DNA of 39,812 nt from Flavobacteriales bacterium (GTDB taxonomy: Bacteria; Bacteroidota; Bacteroidia; Flavobacteriales_F; PHOS-HE28). This document shows positions 34,837 through 39,812 of the stretch, one piece after another. How positions within the stretch are numbered: position 1 is the stretch's first letter; each line of letters begins with the position of its first letter. Where the stretch lies: NCBI GenBank assembly GCA_016788485.1, contig JAEUSV010000040.1, positions 1 through 39,812 of the forward strand. Reading direction: 5' to 3'. The notes beneath the pieces are model-generated. The model made no database searches, was not told the DNA's origin, and saw only the letters and a list, made by a program, of their open reading frames with translations. The translations under genes were made by a program, and so were the position numbers.

Positions 34837-35376
34837 TTAGTGTTTCACAGGTACGGTCACGTCCACCTTCAGCACATCGGGCACCTTCTTGCTGGGCTCG
34901 CCCACACCGAAGGCACTGCGCGACACCTCGAAGGTGCCCGCGAACACGCCGCCCGTTCCGCTGGGGGTGTAGGTGAAGGGGATCGTGAGGTCCTTGGTGA
35001 CGCCGTGCATGGTGATCTTGCCGGTGGTCTCGTAGCCGGTGGCGGTCCTCTTCGCACCGGTGGAGGCGAAGGTGATCTCCGGGTACTGCTCGGCATCGAA
35101 CCACTTGGCGCTCTTCGCATGGCGGTTCTGCATGCCATTGCCGCAGTTGATGCTGGCCACATCGATGCTCACGTTGAAGCTGGCGGCCGCGAGGTCCTGC
35201 TCGTTGAAGACCACGGTGCCCTTCATCTTCTCGAAGACCCCGCTCGGGTCCGTGCTGGTGAACTTCACCGCGTAGCCATCGGCGATGGACATCGGCGCGT
35301 TGAGGGAGGTGGCGGCGGTGAAGGCCGAGAGGCCGATCAGCGCTGCGAAGGCGACTGGAATGACGACTGGTTTCAT
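34837..35376 (-). CDS. YceI family protein, periplasmic lipocalin-like
   Basis: A 179-residue protein with a signal peptide (MKPVVIPVAFAALIGLSAFTAA) and one YceI beta-barrel. Family features: VKFTSTDPSGVFEKMKGTVVF, FNVSIDVASINCGNGMQNRHAKSAKWFDAEQYPEITF, KITMHGVTKDLTIPFTYTP and FEVSRSAFGVGEPSKKVPDV. The N-x-R-x-x-H-x-K-S-x-x-F-D motif is well preserved. YceI proteins bind isoprenoid quinone-like lipids and are often stress-induced. The start is set by the signal peptide. A possible -7 element (CATTTTTG, 35405-35398) lies 21 nt upstream, and the dyad at 35435-35478 beyond it. Confidence 0.93.
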   Translation of the reverse strand: MKPVVIPVAFAALIGLSAFTAATSLNAPMSIADGYAVKFTSTDPSGVFEKMKGTVVFNEQDLAAASFNVSIDVASINCGNGMQNRHAKSAKWFDAEQYPEITFASTGAKRTATGYETTGKITMHGVTKDLTIPFTYTPSGTGGVFAGTFEVSRSAFGVGEPSKKVPDVLKVDVTVPVKH

Positions 35377-35434
35377 GGCGTGTTCGTTTTGTGAGGGCAA
35401 AAATGCCGGGGCGAGGAGGGGCGCTCCATTGATG

Positions 35435-35478
35435 TATGGTAAGAAGTGCGGCGGACGTCCTCCCGTGTTCTTACCATA
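35435..35478. promoter_or_regulatory. Long perfect dyad in the divergent yceI / VOC promoter region
   Basis: Arms TATGGTAAGAA (35435-35445) and TTCTTACCATA (35468-35478) are exact inverted repeats over 11 bp with a 22-bp spacer; the arm centres are 33 bp apart, about three helical turns. Each arm centre is about 45-46 bp upstream of the inferred start of the transcript on its side (yceI to the left, VOC operon to the right). This suggests a shared regulator of both operons. The binding protein is not identifiable from the window. Confidence 0.65.
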
Positions 35479-35506
35479 GGTCAATTCCCACGCTGTTCGC
35501 CCCCTG

Positions 35507-35514
35507 TACGTTCG
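35507..35514 (+). promoter_or_regulatory. -7 element for the VOC-esterase-ferredoxin operon
   Basis: TACGTTCG, one mismatch from TAnnTTTG, 16 nt before ATG 35531 and 28 bp after the right arm of the dyad. Confidence 0.45.
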
Positions 35515-35530
35515 CACCATCCTTCACACC

Positions 35531-36499
35531 ATGCAACGACGCACCTTCCTCACAGGCCTCGCCGGAGCATCCATCTTCACTGCCATGGACGGTTTCTCTT
35601 CCGTTGTGAACGCCCTCGCGGCCGCGCGGCCACAACCCGCATCGGAGCGCTTCGCCACCTTCGGCGCGGTGCACCTCAACGTCACCTCCGTTGAACGCGC
35701 CATCGGCTTCTGGACCCGCATCGGCGGCATGAAGGTGCGGAGCTCAAATGCTCAACAGGCCGAGTTAGGCTCTGAGCGCCACACACTGGTAGTGGTGCAC
35801 CAGACCGCGCGCGTCCCTTACCAGGAAGGCTTCAGCGGGCTCTACCACGTGGCCGTCCACGCGCGCGATGCGGCCGAGTTCGCGCAAATGCTGCAACGCG
35901 TGCTGGAAAACAAGTATCCCTGCTCGCCCATCGACCACACGATGTCGCAGTCGGTGTACATGCAGGACCCGGACGGCATCACCATCGAGTTCACGTTGGA
36001 GACACCGCAGCGCTTCAAACGGGTGATCACCACGGGCGGGCTGCGCATGGAGGATGTGGACGGCACGGTGCGCCATGCATCCGCATCACTGGATGTGCAG
36101 GCTGTGCTGAGGCACCTGCCCTCCACCGGTTCTGCAGGGATGCTCAGCGATGACGCGTACATCGGGCATATCCACCTCTACGCGAACAACGTGGAGCGCT
36201 CCGATGCCTTCTACAAACGGCTCGGTTTCCAGCAGTTCAATTTCATGCCGGAATACCGGTATGCCGATGTGGGCGCGGGTGGGCCCTACCAGCACCGCGT
36301 GGCCATGAACAGCTGGCATGGCGTGAACAAGCCGCTCGCACCCGCGGACAGCGCCGGACTGCGCCACTTCCACATCGTGTACACCACGAAGGCCAAGCTG
36401 GAGGAAGCACTGCGGAACGTCGGTGCGCATGAGACCACTCCGGAAGGGCATTGGGTGCTGGACCCCACCGGCAACCCCGTGCTTTTGAGCCACGCATGA
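35531..36499 (+). CDS. Tat-exported VOC superfamily protein (CatE/glyoxalase-like ring-cleavage type)
   Basis: A 322-residue two-module VOC protein. It begins with a twin-arginine signal (MQRRTFLTGLAGASIF, RRTFL motif, likely cut near NALAAA), so it is exported folded, consistent with a metal cofactor. Module 1 (about 43-170) has AVHLNVTSVERAIGFWTRIG, YHVAVHARDAAEFAQML and DPDGITIEFTLE; module 2 (about 205-320) has GHIHLYANNVERSDAFYKRLGF, LRHFHIVYTT and the final WVLDPTGNPVLLSH. His/Glu residues at the usual VOC metal positions are present. Family relatives include catechol-2,3-dioxygenase-like MhqA/MhqE proteins; cytoplasmic location is usual for those. The stop overlaps the esterase start (ATGA). 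Confidence 0.88.
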   Translation: MQRRTFLTGLAGASIFTAMDGFSSVVNALAAARPQPASERFATFGAVHLNVTSVERAIGFWTRIGGMKVRSSNAQQAELGSERHTLVVVHQTARVPYQEGFSGLYHVAVHARDAAEFAQMLQRVLENKYPCSPIDHTMSQSVYMQDPDGITIEFTLETPQRFKRVITTGGLRMEDVDGTVRHASASLDVQAVLRHLPSTGSAGMLSDDAYIGHIHLYANNVERSDAFYKRLGFQQFNFMPEYRYADVGAGGPYQHRVAMNSWHGVNKPLAPADSAGLRHFHIVYTTKAKLEEALRNVGAHETTPEGHWVLDPTGNPVLLSHA

Positions 36500-37233
36500 A
36501 CCCATCGCTGCTTCCCATGTTCATACTGCCTTTCATCATGGCCGCATTGATGACACCGTCCACCGCACCTTCACAGCCGATCGCGACCGCACCAACGGAG
36601 CTCGTGCACGTGCAACGCGCGGCACAGGGCGAGGGTCCTGCGCCGCTCCTGGTGCTGCTGCACGGCTATGGCAGCAACGAGCGTGACCTCTTCGCGCTGG
36701 CCGACCGCATCCCACCGGCGTGGATGGTGGTATCGGTGCGCGGTCCGCTCACGCTGGGCCCGGGCAGCCACGCGTGGTATCCGGTGAGCCGCCAGGGCGA
36801 CCGCATCGTGATCGACCCGGCGGTGGAGGTCGAAAGCCGTGCCGCCGTGGTGGCCTTGATCGCACGGTTGGTGAAGCAGGGTACCGTCGATGCGCGGCGC
36901 TTGGTGGTGGCGGGCTTCAGCCAGGGTGCCAGCCTTGCGGAGAACATCGCGCTCACCCACCCGGACCGCCTAGCGGGCTTCGGAGTGTTCAGTGGGCGCT
37001 ACGTGCAGGAGATCGCGCCTGCGGTGGCCGCGAGGCCCGCGCTCGCGCACCTGAAGGCGTTCGTATCCCACGGCAACGGCGACCACCTGCTGCCGGCCGA
37101 GCTGGCCGCTGCCAACCGGGCGCAGTTGCAGGCCTTGGGCATTCCTGTGACCTACGCGGAGGACAGCACTGCGCACACCATCTCACCTGCGCAGCTGGAT
37201 GCCTTCGTGGTGTGGCTGGGGAGTTTCCAGTGA
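36496..37233 (+). CDS. Secreted phospholipase/carboxylesterase family alpha/beta hydrolase
   Basis: A 245-residue esterase of the LYPLA/MhqD type. N-terminal hydrophobic signal (MNPSLLPMFILPFIMAALM), then LLVLLHGYGSNERDLFALAD (oxyanion loop), nucleophile Ser142 in GFSQGASLA, Asp196 in HGNGDHLLP and His227 in AHTISP. All three catalytic residues are intact. Glyoxalase-like VOC plus carboxylesterase is the pair found in quinone/aldehyde-stress operons such as mhqED; here both partners carry export signals. ATG overlaps the VOC stop; the ferredoxin follows after 4 nt. Confidence 0.9.
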   Translation: MNPSLLPMFILPFIMAALMTPSTAPSQPIATAPTELVHVQRAAQGEGPAPLLVLLHGYGSNERDLFALADRIPPAWMVVSVRGPLTLGPGSHAWYPVSRQGDRIVIDPAVEVESRAAVVALIARLVKQGTVDARRLVVAGFSQGASLAENIALTHPDRLAGFGVFSGRYVQEIAPAVAARPALAHLKAFVSHGNGDHLLPAELAAANRAQLQALGIPVTYAEDSTAHTISPAQLDAFVVWLGSFQ

Positions 37234-37237
37234 TCCC

Positions 37238-37558
37238 ATGGCAGCAATGCGCTCTTCAGACAGACCGAACGGGCACTGTGACGGACACGCGGGCAAGTTG
37301 GTGCCGGTGGTGGACCACGACCGCTGTGGCAGCAAGGAGGACTGCATGGCTGTTTGCCCATACAATGTCTTCGAGATGGACACGATCACCAAGGAAGAGA
37401 AGGCCGACTTGAGCCTGAAGGGCCGGGTGAAGGCCTACTTCCTACCGGACAAGGCTTACGTGGTGCGCCCGGAGGCGTGCCACGCCTGCGGGTTGTGCGT
37501 GCCTGCATGTCCCGAGCGGGCCATCACGCTAAGGCGCCTTCCGGTCGGTCCACTGTGA
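37238..37558 (+). CDS. Ferredoxin family protein with two Fe-S cluster motifs
   Basis: A 106-residue protein with Cys30-x5-Cys36-x3-Cys40-Pro (first site, three cysteines) and Cys81-x2-Cys84-x2-Cys87-x3-Cys91-Pro (second site, complete), separated by about 40 residues including DLSLKGRVKAYFLP. Seven ligands suggest a [3Fe-4S] plus [4Fe-4S] arrangement; an extra Cys14 near the N-terminus (GHCDGH) might complete the first site. There is no signal peptide, so it is cytoplasmic, unlike its two exported operon partners. The C-terminus (ITLRRLPVGPL) is normal. Starts 4 nt after the esterase; a second ATG at 37247 is possible. Electron partner unknown. Confidence 0.88.
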   Translation: MAAMRSSDRPNGHCDGHAGKLVPVVDHDRCGSKEDCMAVCPYNVFEMDTITKEEKADLSLKGRVKAYFLPDKAYVVRPEACHACGLCVPACPERAITLRRLPVGPL

Positions 37559-37562
37559 TCGA

Positions 37563-38471
37563 TCACTCCTTCACCCACGTCGCGCCCAGCACTGCGCCTT
37601 GCTCATCGCGCACGGCGACCCTGTACAGCCCCGAAGGCAGTGCCCCCGTGTCGATCATAGGTCGGACATCAGCGGTGCGCTGTTGCAGCACTATGCGCCC
37701 CGTGGCATCGAAGAGGGTGATCGTGTGGCGGCCGGGCGGGAGATACCCTTCGACTCCGCTCAGGGTAAAGTGGTCGGTGCCGGGATTGGGTGCGACCACA
37801 AGGGCCTGCCCTTGCAAGTCCATTTCGACAGCCGTGGCCAGGTCAAGGTGGTCACAGGGCAGCGTTAAGCCGGGCCTCACATAGCTCAGGGAATCGTCCC
37901 GGTAACAGCGCAGGTCGCAGGAGCATTCCGGCACGAAACATCCCTCGAACATCACCATGCCCAAGGACCAGCCGAGCCGCTCGGTGATGCGGCCATCGTA
38001 GAAGCCGCAATGGACATCAACGTACCGTAAGACCATACCATCGATCACCACGGTACCGGTATCGAGCACTTCGATCACATCCCCGTTCCCGGGAGGGCAA
38101 ATGCCGGGGTCGGCATGTGGAGGGAGCCACTTGTCGCCTGGGACGACCGCAAAGTCGTACAACGTGTCCCAGCTCTGCGTCAAGCCCGACCACAGGAACA
38201 CTTGATCGGCCGTGTAACGCGTGATCGCCGACGGTGTTGGCCACGGCAGCGTGTCCACCACCTGGTTCACGTCCACGCCGATCACCACCAGATCGATCAG
38301 CTGGCCCACTTCGCCGGCCAGGACCGTGTCGTGCGTGTAGGTCATCACACTGTATCCCTGCAGGCCGACGAACCCTGTATGGTCGTAGGTCCATGTGGCC
38401 CCCGGTGGGCACCAGCTCTGGGCGCATGCCAGCAGAGGCAGCAAGGCCAGTGTGAGGAGGGCGGCGCGCAT
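37563..38471 (-). CDS. Small secreted protein with T9SS sorting domain (paralogue 2)
   Basis: A 302-residue protein: signal peptide (MRAALLTLALLPLLACAQ), mature start SWCPPGATWTYDHTGF, cysteine-containing beta-rich domain (YDFAVVPGDKWLPPHAD, CFVPECSCDLRCYRDD) and T9SS sorting domain (LVVAPNPGTDHFTLSGVEG, HTITLFDATGRIVLQQRT, ending TWVKE). It is paralogous to 28013-28918. TACATTCG (38485-38478) is a -7 element 6 nt before the ATG. It ends 4 nt from the convergent ferredoxin gene. Confidence 0.88.
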   Translation of the reverse strand: MRAALLTLALLPLLACAQSWCPPGATWTYDHTGFVGLQGYSVMTYTHDTVLAGEVGQLIDLVVIGVDVNQVVDTLPWPTPSAITRYTADQVFLWSGLTQSWDTLYDFAVVPGDKWLPPHADPGICPPGNGDVIEVLDTGTVVIDGMVLRYVDVHCGFYDGRITERLGWSLGMVMFEGCFVPECSCDLRCYRDDSLSYVRPGLTLPCDHLDLATAVEMDLQGQALVVAPNPGTDHFTLSGVEGYLPPGRHTITLFDATGRIVLQQRTADVRPMIDTGALPSGLYRVAVRDEQGAVLGATWVKE

Positions 38472-38477
38472 GACGAC

Positions 38478-38485
38478 CGAATGTA
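38478..38485 (-). promoter_or_regulatory. -7 element for the second small T9SS gene
   Basis: Minus strand TACATTCG (one mismatch from TAnnTTTG), 6 nt before the ATG at 38471, a near-leaderless geometry. Confidence 0.45.
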
Positions 38486-38562
38486 CGGAGGGGATGGGTG
38501 GGGGGATGCGGCTTGCGCCTGAACGCATCCATTCAGGAATGAACCCGTAGCTCGAATGCAGG

Positions 38563-38608
38563 GAATGAAGAATGAAGAATGAAAAATGTAGAATGTAGAA
38601 TGTGAAAT
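38563..38608 (+). repeat. Heptanucleotide tandem repeat
   Basis: Six to seven units of a 7-bp repeat, consensus (G/A)AATG(A/T)(A/G): three GAATGAA units from 38563 followed by AAATGTA, GAATGTA, GAATGTG and a decayed unit. It is strikingly A/T-rich in this GC-rich genome, in the 222-bp divergent region between the small T9SS gene and the mutase gene, about 45 bp upstream of the mutase -7 element. Confidence 0.8.
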
Positions 38609-38651
38609 GCCCTGAGCGTCAGTGGACACCGCGCCGTAACTGCCCCTCCGG

Positions 38652-38659
38652 TAACTTCG
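38652..38659 (+). promoter_or_regulatory. -7 element for the IcmF-like mutase gene
   Basis: TAACTTCG, one mismatch from TAnnTTTG, 34 nt before ATG 38694. No TTG at the 19-nt spacing. Confidence 0.4.
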
Positions 38660-38693
38660 CGCCTATCCCGGGCACCAGCCCGCCTCCATAGCC

Positions 38694-39812
38694 ATGTCCA
38701 CCTTCGTGCAAGCCGCCCCCTACGTCCCCAAGAACAAGATCCGCGTCGTCACCGCCGCCTCGCTGTTCGACGGCCATGATGCCGCCATCAACATCATGCG
38801 GCGCATCATCCAGAGCACCGGCGCCGAGGTGATCCACCTGGGGCATGACCGCAGCGTGGAGGATGTGGTGAACACCGCGATCCAGGAGGACGCGCACGCC
38901 ATCGCCATGACCAGCTACCAGGGCGGGCACAACGAGTACTTCAAGTACATGTACGACCTGCTGAAGGAGAAGGGCGCGGGTCACATCAAGATCTTCGGCG
39001 GCGGCGGCGGCACCATCCTGCCCAGCGAGATCGAAGAACTGCACGCATACGGCATCACGCGCATCTACCACCCGGACGACGGCCGCGCGATGGGCCTGCA
39101 GGGCATGATCAACGACCTGCTGGAGAAGGCCGACTTCGACCTCAGCGACAAGGTGAACGGCGAGGCGAAGAAGCTCAGTCCTAGCAACTGGCCGGCCATC
39201 GCCAAGCTGATCAGCACCGCCGAGAACCACCCCGAGGTGTTCGGCAAGATCGCCGACGAGATCCACAAGAAGGCCGAGGCGAACAAGGCCCCGATCCTGG
39301 GCATCACGGGCACGGGTGGCGCGGGCAAGAGCAGCATGGTGGACGAGCTGATCCGCCGCTTCATCCTGGACCAGCCCACCAAGACCATCGGCGTCATCTC
39401 TGTTGACCCGAGCAAGCGCAAGACCGGCGGCGCGCTGCTGGGCGACCGCATCCGCATGAACAGCATCCGCGGGGAGCGCGTGTACATGCGCAGCCTCGCC
39501 ACGCGCCAGAGCAACCTCGCGCTCAGCAAGCACGTGAAGGAGGCCGTGGAGATCCTCAAAGCCGCGGGCTTCGACCTGATCATCCTGGAGACCAGCGGCA
39601 TCGGCCAGAGCGACACCGAGATCCTCGACCACAGCGATGTCTCGCTCTACATCATGACGCCGGAGTTCGGCGCGGCCACGCAATTGGAGAAGATCGACAT
39701 GCTCGACTTCGCCGATGTGGTGGCGATCAACAAGTTCGACAAGCGCGGCGCCCTCGATGCCCTGCGCGATGTGAAGAAGCAGTACAAGCGCAACCACCAG
39801 CTGTGGGACGCC
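38694..39812 (+). CDS. icmF: IcmF-like fused acyl-CoA mutase, N-terminal part (partial)
   Basis: The first 373 residues of a cobalamin-dependent acyl-CoA mutase that runs off the window. Residues about 15-150 are the B12-binding domain, with [14 protein letters not shown] (Asp26-Gly27-His28, the lower axial ligand motif DxH type) and [17 protein letters not shown]. The MeaI/ArgK-type G-protein chaperone domain begins near 195, with P-loop [12 protein letters not shown] (203-214), [19 protein letters not shown], and [10 protein letters not shown] as the base-recognition N/TKxD motif. This order (B12 domain, GTPase, then mutase barrel) is that of IcmF, which interconverts isobutyryl-CoA and butyryl-CoA; some relatives prefer pivalyl- or isovaleryl-CoA. 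The substrate-specifying region lies outside the window. Confidence 0.92.
   Translation, partial: MSTFVQAAPYVPKNKIRVVTAASLFDGHDAAINIMRRIIQSTGAEVIHLGHDRSVEDVVNTAIQEDAHAIAMTSYQGGHNEYFKYMYDLLKEKGAGHIKIFGGGGGTILPSEIEELHAYGITRIYHPDDGRAMGLQGMINDLLEKADFDLSDKVNGEAKKLSPSNWPAIAKLISTAENHPEVFGKIADEIHKKAEANKAPILGITGTGGAGKSSMVDELIRRFILDQPTKTIGVISVDPSKRKTGGALLGDRIRMNSIRGERVYMRSLATRQSNLALSKHVKEAVEILKAAGFDLIILETSGIGQSDTEILDHSDVSLYIMTPEFGAATQLEKIDMLDFADVVAINKFDKRGALDALRDVKKQYKRNHQLWDA

Noticed and set aside
35435..35478. The 11-bp inverted repeat read as a transcription terminator.
   Set aside because: It lies between divergent start codons, not after a gene, has a 22-nt loop, and has no T tract; an operator fits better.
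38563..38608. Short regularly repeated units considered as a CRISPR remnant.
   Set aside because: Units are 7 bp, contiguous and without spacers; no cas genes are present.

Overview
The window is a high-GC (visibly around 65%) piece of a Bacteroidota chromosome, most likely a Flavobacteriales-type bacterium. The evidence is a Bacteroidota-like 16S 5' end, at least five secreted proteins with type IX secretion (T9SS) C-terminal sorting domains, promoters of the Bacteroidota form TTG-N19-TAnnTTTG instead of -35/-10 boxes, absence of Shine-Dalgarno sequences, and family choices typical of the phylum (257-residue AMP nucleosidase, DUF1573 proteins, stand-alone HsdR_N protein, IcmF-like fused acyl-CoA mutase). 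I saw no tRNA, IS element, prophage or CRISPR array.

Layout. 1-816: 5' end of a 16S gene on the minus strand with its leader, a boxA-like element and two tandem consensus promoters. 817-2710 (minus): SDR oxidoreductase and monofunctional peptidoglycan transglycosylase MtgA (overlapping), preceded by a DUF6249-like membrane protein that ends in a hairpin. 2906-3858 (plus): ECF sigma factor and a probable membrane anti-sigma partner. 3855-6652 (minus): thiol peroxidase and PurL. 6777-9724 (plus): multi-pass membrane protein overlapping a lipoprotein amidohydrolase. 9827-12145: secreted CotH/lamin-tail protein. 12142-15941 (minus): DinB-like protein, Crp/Fnr regulator with a perfect FNR-type box between them, and a secreted subtilisin-like protease. 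15951-19554: HsdR_N nuclease-fold protein divergent from an AMP nucleosidase-HolA-hypothetical-membrane protein operon. 19602-20552: two DUF1573 paralogues divergent from valS. 20735-23921: valS, then a small lower-GC cassette carrying a 116-residue secreted protein and ending in a second copy of the last 70 bp of valS. 23918-28918: T9SS adhesin-like protein, Ppx/GppA phosphatase, a 4-TM protein and a small T9SS protein. 29202-32381: AraC regulator divergent from an aldehyde dehydrogenase-DUF779 pair. 32408-34382: Ntn-hydrolase with membrane tail and a second Crp/Fnr protein. 34440-37558: a divergent cluster (4-TM protein + YceI on one side; Tat-exported VOC protein, secreted esterase and ferredoxin on the other) around a perfect 11-bp-arm dyad. 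37563-39812: paralogue of the small T9SS protein, a heptanucleotide repeat, and the first 373 residues of an IcmF-type cobalamin-dependent mutase.

Most of the window is ordinary core genome. The items most worth checking are the valS-tail duplication with its cassette, the FNR-box/regulator/DinB arrangement, the symmetric operator between yceI and the VOC operon, and a group of promoters placed so close to start codons that the mRNAs should be leaderless.
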